From: Gaiellasilicea sp035645095
GTDB taxonomy: Bacteria > Actinomycetota > Thermoleophilia > Gaiellales > Gaiellaceae
Direction of reading: 5' to 3'
Assembly (NCBI GenBank): GCA_035645095.1
Contig: DASQNG010000029.1
Coordinates: forward strand, 1 to 41,645
DNA length: 41,645 nt
The position numbers and the translations under genes were made by a program. This document shows positions 31,087 to 38,963 of the stretch, piece after piece. The first letter of the stretch is position 1. The number at the start of each line of letters is the position of its first letter. Below the pieces are notes generated by a model. That model ran no database searches. It worked only from the letters and a program-made list of their open reading frames with translations, and was not told where the DNA came from.

Positions 31087-31865
31087 AGCTCCTCTTCGTC
31101 GGCGACGTCGTCGGCGTCCCCGGCCGGCGCGCGCTCGAGGAGCGGCTGCACGGCCTCCGCGAGAAGCTGGAGATCGGTTTCTGCGTCGTCAACGGCGAGA
31201 ACGCCGCCGACGGCGTCGGCATCACGCCGAAGCTCGCCGAGCGCCTGCTGGCGGCGGGAGCCGACGTGATCACGCTCGGCAACCACACCTGGCGCCGCCA
31301 GGAGATCAACGCCTACCTCGAGACCTCGGAGCGCGTCGTGCGGCCCGCGAACATGGCCGCCGGGACGCCGGGGCGCGGCCTCGCCGTGGCGGCGGCCACC
31401 GATGGGACGCCCGTCGCGGTGGTGAACGTCCTCGGGTCGCTCTTCCTGCGGCCGCACCGCGATCCGTTCGAGGTGATCGACGGCCTCGTGGAGGACGCGC
31501 GGAGGTCGGCGAGCGTCGTCGTGGTCGACGTGCATGCCGAGGCAACGAGCGAGAAGATCGCTCTCGCGCGCTGGCTCGACGGCCGCGTCACCGCCGTGAT
31601 CGGCACGCACACCCACGTCCAGACCTCCGACGCACGCGTCCAGCCGGGCGGCACGGCAGCGCTCACCGACGCCGGGATGACCGGCCCGCACGACTCCGTG
31701 ATCGGCGTGAAGGCGGAGCTCGCGATCCGGCGTATGCGCACCGGCATGCCGACGCGGTTCCAGCCCGCCGAGGGCGGCGTCCGAATCGAGGGGGCCGTCA
31801 TCGAGTGCGATGCGGCGACCGGCCGGGCGAGCGGGATCGACCCGCTCCGCGTCCCCTATCCATAA
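31083..31865 (+). CDS. YmdB/TIGR00282-type metallophosphoesterase
   Basis: 260 aa. Metal-site residues of the family are seen: D8 (FVGDVVG), E39-N40 (NGEN), N67-H68 (GNHTW), H151 (DVHAE), H176 and H178 (GTHTHVQT). B. subtilis YmdB hydrolyses 2',3'-cAMP and affects biofilm and motility decisions; a cyclic nucleotide substrate is likely here. The start is unusual. Homologues begin M(K/R)LLF(I/V)GD, and at that Met the sequence has CTG (31083-31085), within CTGA that overlaps the stop of the M23-like gene. No ATG, GTG or TTG fits nearby in this frame. The 3' end overlaps the convergent GT87-like gene by 68 nt. Confidence 0.85.
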   Translation: MKLLFVGDVVGVPGRRALEERLHGLREKLEIGFCVVNGENAADGVGITPKLAERLLAAGADVITLGNHTWRRQEINAYLETSERVVRPANMAAGTPGRGLAVAAATDGTPVAVVNVLGSLFLRPHRDPFEVIDGLVEDARRSASVVVVDVHAEATSEKIALARWLDGRVTAVIGTHTHVQTSDARVQPGGTAALTDAGMTGPHDSVIGVKAELAIRRMRTGMPTRFQPAEGGVRIEGAVIECDAATGRASGIDPLRVPYP

Positions 31866-33042
31866 CGAGCACGGCGAGGAGCGCCACCAGCACGAGGTCA
31901 CGGACGAGCACGAGCGCCGAGGCGACGCCGTCGAACTCGAGTGCGAGCTCCCAGTAGCGGTAGGGGAACCACGCCTGCGTCAGCACGAGCGCGCCCGCGA
32001 GGAGGCCGGAGGCGGCGAGCCCGCGGCGGCCCGCGACGAGCGGCACGACGGGCGCGAGCCAGATCAGGAACTGCGGCGACAGCACCTTGCCGAGGGAGAC
32101 GAACGCCACGAGCGCCGCGGCGCCCCAGCGCAGGAGCTCGGCCGCAGTGCCCGGCCGCCGGAGCCAGATCCAGACCAGGACGGCGAGCTGCACGAGGCTG
32201 AGGAGCACGGCCGCCACCGCCGGCCCCGTACCGGCGAGGTTCTGCGACCCGTGTCCGGAGCGCATCTCGAGGTCGATTCCGAGCAGGTGGTGCGCCGCCA
32301 GGAAGAACGCCGCGGCCAGGCTCTCGATCTGGAGCGGCCGCGACAGCTGCCGCCCGAAGCTGTAGGCGAGGCCGTCCGGCGCGAGGAGCAGGAACGGCAG
32401 GAACGCGACGGCGAGCACGGCGGCGAGGACGCCGAGGCAGAGGAGCGCCTCACGCCGGCCGCGGCGGCGCCAGACGTAGGCCAGCGCTAGCGGCACCAGC
32501 ACCGCGGGAAAGAGCTTCGCCGCGACGGCGCCTCCGAGCACGCCGAAGCCGAGCCGGTCGCGCTCGTGCACGAGGGCCGCGAGCGCGGCGAGGACGAGCG
32601 CCGTCGGCCACAGGTCGAAACGCGTCAGCATGACGTTCCCGAGCAGGAGCGGGAACGCGGCAACCGCGGCGAGCGCTGCGACGACCCGCACGCGTGTCGC
32701 ACCGAGCCGCGCGAGCACGAGCGCCACGAGCAGGACGACGGCGACGCCACACACCGCCATCACGCGCTCGAAGGCCTGCCGGAAGGCCTCCTGGCCCCCC
32801 CGCGGGCTCAGGAGCGCCGGGAGCGCGAACACGGGCAACGCACCGGGCGGGTACTCGAGGCGGAAGTCGCGGTAGGGCACCTGCCCCCGCTCGATCGCGT
32901 TCCCGTACGTCTCGTAGACCGGGATGTCGACGATCTCCTCCGCCGCGAACCGGCCGTGGTGGAGGGCCGCCCACGCGAGCAGGAAGCACCACGCCGCGAC
33001 GAGCGCGGCGAGGCTAGTGAACCGGGTTGACGCGGGCAGCAT
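31798..33042 (-). CDS. Multi-spanning GT87/DUF2029-like glycosyltransferase
   Basis: 414 aa, ATG. About ten hydrophobic segments cover the protein. After the first span comes an outside loop with YETYGNAIERGQVPYRDFRLEYPPG, the acidic first-loop pattern of GT-C enzymes that use polyprenyl-phosphate sugars. The late segment LGKVLSPQFLIWLAPVVPL is typical of DUF2029/GT87 mannosyl- or arabinosyltransferases. It should add sugars at the outer face of the membrane. Its start lies inside the end of the larger GT-C gene (29-nt overlap), so the two are translated together. Substrate unknown. Confidence 0.75.
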   Translation of the reverse strand: MLPASTRFTSLAALVAAWCFLLAWAALHHGRFAAEEIVDIPVYETYGNAIERGQVPYRDFRLEYPPGALPVFALPALLSPRGGQEAFRQAFERVMAVCGVAVVLLVALVLARLGATRVRVVAALAAVAAFPLLLGNVMLTRFDLWPTALVLAALAALVHERDRLGFGVLGGAVAAKLFPAVLVPLALAYVWRRRGRREALLCLGVLAAVLAVAFLPFLLLAPDGLAYSFGRQLSRPLQIESLAAAFFLAAHHLLGIDLEMRSGHGSQNLAGTGPAVAAVLLSLVQLAVLVWIWLRRPGTAAELLRWGAAALVAFVSLGKVLSPQFLIWLAPVVPLVAGRRGLAASGLLAGALVLTQAWFPYRYWELALEFDGVASALVLVRDLVLVALLAVLVMDRGRGAGRSRSPGRSPHRTR

Positions 33043-34807
33043 CGCGGACGGCGCCGCCGGCCAGCACGGCGAAGGCGACGAACGGGAAGAACCACGGGAT
33101 GTAGAGATAGAACCAATGCGTCAGCGCGAGCTGGAAGCCGAGCAGGAGCGCTGCCGTGAGGGCGGCGAGCCGGAGCGGCGAGCGGCGCCGCGGGAAGAAC
33201 GCGCTCGCGACTGCGCCGACGACGAGCAGCACCTGCAGCACCCGCTGCACCGGCTGCAGGTCCGGGATCCCCGCCGCGTGGTACTGCCCCCAGCCCCAGA
33301 GCGAAAACGGCGACTCGCGGCCGAGCTGGAAGCCGAAGGTGCGGTCGGCGAACGCGCGCGCGGCCTCGACCGGGCTCGGCTCGAGCAGCAGAATCGCGAA
33401 CGACGCCACCGTCGCGAGCACGAAGCCGCCCGCGAAACGGGCGAGCGAGGCTCGCGGCGCACGCAGCCGGAGCGCGTGCGGGTACGCAAGCCACAGCGGC
33501 CCCAGGAGCAGCGCGGCGAACTTCGTCCACCCGGCGAGCGCGAGCGCGGCCCCGCGCGCCCACCCCGAGGAGGCGAGCCAGAAGCCCCAGATCAGGAAGG
33601 CCGGCATGATCGAGTCGTTCGTGTTCGAGTTGGACGCGTAGAGCGTGAAGGGGTACGCGGCCCACGCGAACGCCAGCGTCGCTCCGAGCCGGTTGCCGCC
33701 GAAGCGGCGCCCGACGAACGCGAGCCCGAGCAGGCAGAGCGCGTCGAAGCCGATCGACGTCGCGTGCGCGGCCCAGAGCTCGTCCCACTCCCCCGTCCAG
33801 CCGAACCCGAGGTACCCGGGAACGTACGCGAGGTACGAGACCGGGCCGTACGTGTCGCCGCGCGCGTTCGACGCCTCGCAGCGGCCGTTCGTCTGGATCC
33901 GCTCCCGGATCTCGCCGTTCGCGTCGGCCGGCCCGCACGGCTCGAGGTTGCCCTGCTGCGGCATGTTGCCGTACGGGATCTGGCCGTTCACGATCCGCTG
34001 GGCCCCGACGACCCCCGCGAACCCGACGTCGATCACGCTCCGCGGCGCCTCCACGTTGAGGCCGACCCGGAAGCCGGCGAGGAAGACGGCGGCCGCCGCC
34101 AGCAGCCAGACGGGCCAGACGGGAGCGGCTGTGCGCGGGGCGCGGTCGCGGCGCGCGATCCAGAGGCAGCGCACGAGCAGGTAGGCGAGCGGCGGGTACG
34201 CGAGCGGCACGCTCCGGAAGATCTCGCCCTCGTTGAAGAACCGGAGCGAGACCGTGAACGAGAGCAGCACGAGCAGGTCGAGGTTCCGGAGCGACCGCAG
34301 GCGGCGAAGGTCGGCGAGACCGAGCAGGAACGCGCCGCAGAACGCGAGCCACACCCACGGCGTGTTGATCGTGCGGCCGCCGAACGCGCCGGAGCCGCCA
34401 CGCGCCATCGTCCAGGCGACCTGTGGCCCCGTCCAGGCCTCACGCACCGTCCCCGTCGCGTCGTCGACGATGCCGAGCACAATCTGACCGGCGTCCCCGG
34501 ACCAGGCCTTCACTTCCCAGTCCGCCGTCGCCGGCCGGTACTCCGCCTCCGTCTGCGGCTGCGGCGGGTACCGGTCGAGCCAGGCACGCACCTTCGGGTG
34601 GCGGAAGAGGATGGTGGTCGCGCGCTCCTCCGTCAGCTGCGCCGCGCCCTCCCGTGGCGCGAACGGCGCCTCGAGCAGCCGCCCCTCGTCGTCGTAGACG
34701 GGCGCCGTGACCGTCGGCGTCGCCGGTGCGGGCACGGGTGCGGCGCCGGCGGGCGCCGCGAGCACGAGCGCCGCGAGCCCGGCCGCTAGCGCAGCCGGAA
34801 CGACCAG
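33014..34807 (-). CDS. Large multi-spanning membrane glycosyltransferase-like protein
   Basis: About 597 aa. An N-terminal signal-like stretch (VVPAALAAGLAALVLAAPAGA) leads to an outside part of about 110 residues with repeated Pro and acidic residues, then about ten spans. The long loop near 270-360 with IVNGQIPYGNMP and GDTYGPVSYLAYVPG resembles the GT-C first-loop region of DUF2029/GT87-like enzymes. The start is unclear: the first usable standard codon is GTG at 34765, which would cut the signal stretch, whereas CTG at 34807 keeps it. The frame runs open into gtrA but there without conserved sequence. With GtrA upstream and a GT87-like gene downstream, it likely belongs to a sugar transfer set for the cell surface. 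Confidence 0.65.
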   Translation of the reverse strand: MVVPAALAAGLAALVLAAPAGAAPVPAPATPTVTAPVYDDEGRLLEAPFAPREGAAQLTEERATTILFRHPKVRAWLDRYPPQPQTEAEYRPATADWEVKAWSGDAGQIVLGIVDDATGTVREAWTGPQVAWTMARGGSGAFGGRTINTPWVWLAFCGAFLLGLADLRRLRSLRNLDLLVLLSFTVSLRFFNEGEIFRSVPLAYPPLAYLLVRCLWIARRDRAPRTAAPVWPVWLLAAAAVFLAGFRVGLNVEAPRSVIDVGFAGVVGAQRIVNGQIPYGNMPQQGNLEPCGPADANGEIRERIQTNGRCEASNARGDTYGPVSYLAYVPGYLGFGWTGEWDELWAAHATSIGFDALCLLGLAFVGRRFGGNRLGATLAFAWAAYPFTLYASNSNTNDSIMPAFLIWGFWLASSGWARGAALALAGWTKFAALLLGPLWLAYPHALRLRAPRASLARFAGGFVLATVASFAILLLEPSPVEAARAFADRTFGFQLGRESPFSLWGWGQYHAAGIPDLQPVQRVLQVLLVVGAVASAFFPRRRSPLRLAALTAALLLGFQLALTHWFYLYIPWFFPFVAFAVLAGGAVRDAARVNPVH

Positions 34808-35232
34808 AGCTTGTTTCCGACGAAGTTGAGCGGGGTGACGAGCACGATCGCCGCCGCCTGCGCGACGACCTTCCCGAGCCCGAGCTGCACCAGCAGGTGG
34901 AGCACCGTCAGGTTCGCCGCGAGCGCGAGCGTCGAGACGACGAGGAAGCGCAGCCCCTGGTAGGCGACGTGCCCCCGCTGGCCGCGGAACGTCCACAGGC
35001 GGTTCCACGTGTAGTTGTTGGTCACTGCGACGAGGAACGAGCACGTCGCCGCGAGGAGGTAGTGCATGCCGGCCCCACGGACGAGCAGCGTGTAGACCGC
35101 CAGGTTGACGACGAACCCGCTCGCGCCGACGGTCGAGAAGCGCGCCAGCTGGTACCAGTTCGCCCGCCTCCCGAGCGCGCCGCGCGTGCGGGCGAGCGCG
35201 CCCGAGGCGCGTACGGCTGAAGTGCGCTCCAT
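34786..35232 (-). CDS. GtrA family membrane protein
   Basis: 148 aa, ATG. Four hydrophobic helices follow a basic start: RFSTVGASGFVVNLAVY near 31-47, MHYLLAATCSFLVAVTNNYTWNR near 56-78, then two more, ending FVGNKLWSFR. This is the GtrA (PF04138) pattern, including the NYTWNR(L)WTF and NFxxNKxWxF repeats. GtrA proteins are thought to flip polyprenyl-linked sugars or help glycosyltransferases at the membrane. The two GT-C-like enzymes downstream make that fit. A TAGGCT box overlapping the stop of the PRC-barrel gene lies 13 nt upstream. The end overlaps the next frame. Confidence 0.85.
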   Translation of the reverse strand: MERTSAVRASGALARTRGALGRRANWYQLARFSTVGASGFVVNLAVYTLLVRGAGMHYLLAATCSFLVAVTNNYTWNRLWTFRGQRGHVAYQGLRFLVVSTLALAANLTVLHLLVQLGLGKVVAQAAAIVLVTPLNFVGNKLWSFRLR

Positions 35233-35248
35233 GCGAACCGCGGCGAGC

Positions 35249-35605
35249 CTACCAGCGGCCGCTGGGGCGCCCGGCCGGGGCGGCGGTCACCGCGGTGCCG
35301 TCCCGGAGCACGCGCAGTGCGCGCAGCTCGGCACCGCCGGCGACGAGCGAGCGACCGTGCAGGCGGTAGAAGTCGCGCTCCGCCGCCTCGAGCAGGACGA
35401 GCGTCGAGCCGATCTCGACGTCGGCGGCACCGAGCGTCACTGCAGAGAACGGCAAGAAGCGGTACGCGGCGTCGCCGCAGAGGACATCGAAGCCCACGAC
35501 GCGGGCCGCGTCGGCGTCGAACAGCACGTCGGCGACTCGGCCGAGCCGGATGCCGCGCAGGCGCACCGCGCGCTGCAGGAGCTCCTCTGTCGTCGGGTCG
35601 GTCAC
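35249..35605 (-). CDS. PRC-barrel domain protein
   Basis: 118 aa, GTG start overlapping the Pcm stop by 4 nt. The first 70 residues follow the PRC-barrel pattern: VRLRGIRLGRVADVLFDADAAR, then VVGFDVLCGDAAYRFLPFSAV, and IGSTLVLLE. The domain is found in RimM (ribosome maturation) and photosynthetic reaction-centre H subunits, but also in many small stand-alone bacterial proteins of unknown role. No membrane span. There is a possible second half repeat after residue 80. Operon position suggests it works with the repair methyltransferase or the envelope genes, but this cannot be told. Confidence 0.65.
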   Translation of the reverse strand: MTDPTTEELLQRAVRLRGIRLGRVADVLFDADAARVVGFDVLCGDAAYRFLPFSAVTLGAADVEIGSTLVLLEAAERDFYRLHGRSLVAGGAELRALRVLRDGTAVTAAPAGRPSGRW

Positions 35606-36252
35606 GCGTCGGGGTCCTCCCCTTCCGGGGGAGCGTCGAATCCCTGGCCACCGACGAGCGGTACGAAGCGGCAGGCGACGGAGCGGGTGACGACGGGGCC
35701 GTCCTCGCCGTTCACGACGAGCGTGAGCCGCTGCCGCCGGCGTCCCACGGGAACGACGAGCCGGCCGCCCGGCGCCAGCTGCGCGACGAGCGCCGGCGGC
35801 GGCGCGGGTGCGGCGGCGGCGACGCTGATCGCGTCGAACGGCGCGAGCTCCGGCACGCCGAGCGAGCCGTCACCGACGAGGACGCGGACGTCGTAGCCTG
35901 CGGCGTCGAGCGCGTCCCGCGCACCCTCTGCGAGCTCCGGGACCAGCTCGATCCCGACCACCTCGTCCGCCAGCTCGGCGAGGACGGCCGCCGCGTAGCC
36001 GGAGCCGGTGCCGACGTCGAGCACGCGCTCGCTGCCCGAGAGCGCCAGCTCCTCGCACATCCGGGCCACCATCGTCGGCTGCGAGACGGTCGCGCCGTGG
36101 CCGAGCGGGAGTGCGCCGTCGTCGTAGGCGAGGCGGCGCAGGTGCTCGGGGACGAAGCGCTCGCGAGGGACGCGGCCGATCGCGGCCAGCACGCTCTCGT
36201 CGCGGATGCCGTTCCGGCGCAGCCGTGCGAGCAGCTCCTCCCTGCCCGTCAC
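35602..36252 (-). CDS. pcm: Protein-L-isoaspartate O-methyltransferase
   Basis: 216 aa, GTG start overlapping the phosphatase stop by 4 nt (GTGA). Family blocks: VPRERFVPE near 28-36, AYDDGALPLGHGATVSQPTMVA near 42-63 (usually LPIGxGQTISQP), and the SAM motif I VLDVGTGSGYAAAVLA near 77-92. It methylates damaged isoaspartyl residues, which starts their return to normal Asp. It works in the cytosol. The tail of about 20 residues is acidic and looks loose. Isoprenylcysteine or other carboxyl methyltransferases are excluded by the motifs. Confidence 0.88.
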   Translation of the reverse strand: MTGREELLARLRRNGIRDESVLAAIGRVPRERFVPEHLRRLAYDDGALPLGHGATVSQPTMVARMCEELALSGSERVLDVGTGSGYAAAVLAELADEVVGIELVPELAEGARDALDAAGYDVRVLVGDGSLGVPELAPFDAISVAAAAPAPPPALVAQLAPGGRLVVPVGRRRQRLTLVVNGEDGPVVTRSVACRFVPLVGGQGFDAPPEGEDPDA

Positions 36253-37607
36253 GGCCGGACGAGGGGCCGCGCGTACCGCGGCGGGGCGATCCCGAAATGC
36301 GTGAGCACGGCAGGCGTCACGTCCGCGATCGAGCGGACGTCGGTGTCGAGCCCCACCGTCAGCATCGGCACCTCCGAGTCGCCCGCCGCGAGCGAACCGT
36401 GCGAGCCTCCGCCGAGATGGTGGCGGCCGCCGAGGTCGGCGAACTCCCAGCCGGGTGCGGCGGAGACGAGGAGCTCCCCCGAGTTCGGGTTGGCGAGCGC
36501 CGCCCAGGCGCGGTCGAGCGCGTCGGGCTGGTCGAGAAGCGACGGGTCGCCGCTCGTGACGAAGCCGTCCACGGCGGGAGCGAAGCGGAGCTCCTCGCCG
36601 TCGCGTCGTGCGACCGCCTCCGCTCCCTCGCGGAAGAGGGCCACCTCCACCTCGGGAGCGCCGTCGAGGCGGAGCGCCTGCGGCCGCGGCTCGCCGTCCA
36701 GATAGGCCATCGCAGCGCGGTTCGACGCCGTCACGAGCGCCTCCGGCAGCCGCTCCCCGAGGCGCGCGACCTGCGTCACCGGCGTCTGTCCGTGGTCGGC
36801 GCAGAGGACGACGGCGTACCGCTCCAGGAACTCGGCCTCGCCGCCCGCCGCGGCGACGAGCGACGCGACGGCGGCGTCGCAGCGGCCGAGCGCGTCGTGC
36901 GCGGCATCCGGCCCCTGCGCGTGGGAGGCGTAGTCGTAGTCGGAGAGGTAGAAGACGAGGAAGTCGAAGCCGTCGCGCGTGACGAGCCAGCGGCCGACGG
37001 CGCCGGCGTACGCGTCGATCGTGCCGCCGGGCCTGTTCCGCACGGAGAGCGGGGCCCCCGTCACGTCGGACTGGAACAGGTTGTAGAAGAAGAAGCGCCG
37101 GGGGCCGTACGCCGGCCGCGTGAGCATCGGCACCGTCGGCCGGTGCGGCGTGCGGCCGCGGTAGCAGGTGATGTTGACCGCGGCGGCGACGAGGCCCGCG
37201 TCCTCCAGCGCCTCGTACACCGTCACCGCGCGCGAGCCGAGGTGGCTCTCGTTCATCTCGTAGACGGCGTCGAGCAGCGACCTGCGTGTTCCGGCCGCGC
37301 GCGCCGCCGCGAACGACGAGCCGTACTCGACGACCCGCCGCTCCTGCCGGTGGTACCAGACGAGGTGCGGGATCTCGTGGACGTCGCCGTGCGCACCCGT
37401 CGCGATCGTCGAGAGGCAGACCGGGGTCAGGGACGGGAACGTCGAGATCGCGCGCCTGTAGCGTCCGGCCCCCGCGAGGAGTGCGAGCGTCGGCGTCGAG
37501 CCGTCGGTGACGCCCGCCTCGAACATCGACGGCGTCAGCCCGTCGATGACGACGAGGACGACCTTCCTAGTCCTTGGCAAGCGAGCGCAGGCCGGCGTAC
37601 CGGTCAC
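36249..37607 (-). CDS. Alkaline phosphatase superfamily protein (nucleotide pyrophosphatase/phosphodiesterase type)
   Basis: 452 aa from the GTG at 37607; a TTG at 37580, nearer the conserved start, is an alternative. The two-metal site of the superfamily is visible: D22 (VVIDG), nucleophile T61 (FPSLTPV), the pair in YLSDYDYASHAQG, DHGQT, and the His in GGGSHGS. This fits PF01663 enzymes that split phosphodiester or pyrophosphate bonds. There is no signal peptide or span, so it is probably cytosolic, unlike many relatives. Its start overlaps the end of the small membrane protein gene. Substrate unknown; phosphonate or nucleotide hydrolysis are options. Confidence 0.78.
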   Translation of the reverse strand: MTGTPACARLPRTRKVVLVVIDGLTPSMFEAGVTDGSTPTLALLAGAGRYRRAISTFPSLTPVCLSTIATGAHGDVHEIPHLVWYHRQERRVVEYGSSFAAARAAGTRRSLLDAVYEMNESHLGSRAVTVYEALEDAGLVAAAVNITCYRGRTPHRPTVPMLTRPAYGPRRFFFYNLFQSDVTGAPLSVRNRPGGTIDAYAGAVGRWLVTRDGFDFLVFYLSDYDYASHAQGPDAAHDALGRCDAAVASLVAAAGGEAEFLERYAVVLCADHGQTPVTQVARLGERLPEALVTASNRAAMAYLDGEPRPQALRLDGAPEVEVALFREGAEAVARRDGEELRFAPAVDGFVTSGDPSLLDQPDALDRAWAALANPNSGELLVSAAPGWEFADLGGRHHLGGGSHGSLAAGDSEVPMLTVGLDTDVRSIADVTPAVLTHFGIAPPRYARPLVRP

Positions 37608-37986
37608 CGCGGGTCCGGCGCAGGCGTGCGGCGAGCGCCGGCAGCGCGACCGCCTGGAGGTACCCGACCGCGGGGACGAACGCGAGGGCCGCGAGGGCGA
37701 CCGCCGCTGCCGTCACGATCAGCGCGAGCCCGCCCCGCGTCCCGCCGCGGCGCAGCGCACCGGAGACGACGACCGTGGCCGCGACGGCGCCCACGAGGCC
37801 GGCCGCCGCCCCGGCCGCGAGCTCGGCCCACTCCTCGAGCAGGAACCCGGCCGCGGCGCCCGCGGCGCCGGCGAGGAGTGCGGCCGCGACCTGGCCGGCA
37901 CGTGACGTCGAGAGGAGCCCCGCGAAGAGAACGCCGAAGGCGACGCCGAGCCCGAGCGCGGTCCCGATCGTGTACCAGCCACCCAT
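37567..37986 (-). CDS. Small membrane protein of unknown function
   Basis: 139 aa from the ATG at 37986 (MGGWYTIG); the frame stays open 23 codons upstream, but that part is basic and unlike the rest. Four hydrophobic segments rich in Ala, Gly and Val lie at about 4-25, 31-50, 58-82 and 88-118, ending with a basic tail (RLRRTRGDRY). I recognise no family. A TAGACT box is 8 nt before the ATG. It leads the operon with the phosphatase, Pcm and PRC-barrel genes, and overlaps the phosphatase start. Confidence 0.6.
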   Translation of the reverse strand: MGGWYTIGTALGLGVAFGVLFAGLLSTSRAGQVAAALLAGAAGAAAGFLLEEWAELAAGAAAGLVGAVAATVVVSGALRRGGTRGGLALIVTAAAVALAALAFVPAVGYLQAVALPALAARLRRTRGDRYAGLRSLAKD

Positions 37987-37994
37987 CGGCAGCC

Positions 37995-38000
37995 AGTCTA
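37995..38000 (-). promoter_or_regulatory. Putative leaderless -10 for the small membrane protein gene
   Basis: TAGACT on the minus strand, 8 nt before the ATG at 37986. It is the same hexamer as before asnB and the UbiD gene. Confidence 0.45.
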
Positions 38001-38025
38001 GAGCGCACCTCACGGGGCGGCGGCT

Positions 38026-38051
38026 GTTTGGGCGGAGTGTTTTCAGGGGAT
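38026..38051 (+). promoter_or_regulatory. Possible SigB/SigF-type promoter for the thioredoxin-like gene
   Basis: GTTT (38026-38029), 16 nt, then GGGGAT (38046-38051), close to the GTTT-N14-16-GGGTAT pattern of general-stress sigma factors in Gram-positive bacteria. It leaves a leader of about 40 nt that ends with the strong ribosome site AGGAGG. Confidence 0.35.
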
Positions 38052-38096
38052 ACAACGGCCGTCCCCCCGCCGACCCCGCACCACCAGGAGGAGCTC

Positions 38097-38396
38097 GTGA
38101 CCGAAGACCCCCGCCCGCTGCTCGTGTTCTTCTGGTCCGAGCGATCGGGTCCGGCCCGCAGGATGGAGAGCCTGCTCGCGCACCTCGCGCGCAAGGAGCG
38201 TGCGCGCCTGCGCGTGCGGCGTGTCGACGTCGACACGCACGCGGAGCTCGCAGAGCAGTTCAAGGTCGAGACGATCCCGACGCTCGTCCTCGTGAAGGGG
38301 AAGCAGGCGGTCGCGCGGATCGACGGCCGCACGAGCGCGCCGCGCATCGAGGCGATGCTGGAGCCGCACCTGCCGCAGGAGGTCGCGGCAGTCTAG
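38097..38396 (+). CDS. Thioredoxin-fold protein lacking both active-site cysteines
   Basis: 99 aa, GTG start with a full AGGAGG ribosome site 6 nt upstream. The fold is clear: LLVFFW at 8-13, RRVDVDTHAELAEQFKVETIPTLVLVKG (41-68) with the cis-proline P61, and the end helix. The active site, normally W-C-G-P-C, reads R16-S17-G18-P19-A20, so both cysteines are gone and there is no other Cys in the protein. It cannot do disulfide exchange. It may act as a chaperone, a binding protein, or a stress protein. It stands alone on its strand between the divergent membrane protein gene and the convergent CHRD gene. Confidence 0.85.
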   Translation: MTEDPRPLLVFFWSERSGPARRMESLLAHLARKERARLRVRRVDVDTHAELAEQFKVETIPTLVLVKGKQAVARIDGRTSAPRIEAMLEPHLPQEVAAV

Positions 38397-38400
38397 GTGC

Positions 38401-38422
38401 GGGGGCGGCCGTGGCCGCCCCC
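38401..38422. terminator. Hairpin terminator between the thioredoxin-like and CHRD genes
   Basis: A perfect 10-bp inverted repeat, GGGGGCGGCC and GGCCGCCCCC, with a 2-nt centre. It starts 5 nt after the thioredoxin-like stop and ends 11 nt before the CHRD stop on the other strand, so it can serve both genes. No T-run follows, as is common for high-GC terminators. Confidence 0.65.
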
Positions 38423-38432
38423 TGATCGCGAT

Positions 38433-38963
38433 CTAGCGGATGTCGCCGCGGATCTCGCCGCCGGGGAAATCGCCGGGCCCGGTGTTCGCGGGCGCGGCGC
38501 CGTCGTCGGTGTGGTAGTTGACGTACGCCGTGCCTGCGTTCAGCGCGGCGACGAGCGCCGAGAGCGGCTGTCCCCGCAGCGCGCCGACGAGGTCGCCGGC
38601 GCCGAACGTGCCCGTGACGAGCACACCGTCGGTCCGTCCTCCGCCGACCGGCGCCCGGACGTTCTCGGCCGTGGACGGGTACAGCCAGACGACGATGCCG
38701 CCGTTCGTGCCCGGCCCTTGGGCCAGGTGGATGTGCACCATGAACACGTTTTCGATGTTCGACGCGATCAGCTTGTAGTCGATCGACGTCCCGTCCTTCG
38801 CGAGCTTGAAGATCGCCTGCCCCTGCCCCTGCGTGTCCCGCACCGGAAACTCCTGCGCGCCGTTGGCGTGCGTGCTCCAGGTGCGGTTCGTGGCTGCGAC
38901 CGCGAGCGCGACGGCGACCAGCCCGAGCGCGAACACGATGCTGACGACTCCGATCCTCCTCAT
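38433..38963 (-). CDS. Secreted CHRD domain protein
   Basis: 176 aa, ATG with ribosome site GGGAGG 8 nt upstream. A signal peptide (RRIGVVSIVFALGLVAVALAVAA) ends near residue 24. The CHRD domain covers most of the rest: NGAQEFPVRDTQGQGQAIFKL, then SNIENVFMVHIHLAQGPGTNG, AGTAYVNYHTDDG and PGGEIRGDI at the end. In chordin the repeats bind growth factors. In bacteria the domain is common in secreted proteins, with unknown function. It is transcribed alone between the terminator at 38401 and the E2 gene. Confidence 0.85.
   Translation of the reverse strand: MRRIGVVSIVFALGLVAVALAVAATNRTWSTHANGAQEFPVRDTQGQGQAIFKLAKDGTSIDYKLIASNIENVFMVHIHLAQGPGTNGGIVVWLYPSTAENVRAPVGGGRTDGVLVTGTFGAGDLVGALRGQPLSALVAALNAGTAYVNYHTDDGAAPANTGPGDFPGGEIRGDIR

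Noticed and set aside
38424..38433. Palindrome GATCGCGATC beside the terminator as a protein binding site
   Set aside because: GATCGCGATC is a simple palindrome likely by chance in GC-rich DNA, and it lies at a gene end, so there is no reason to call it an operator.
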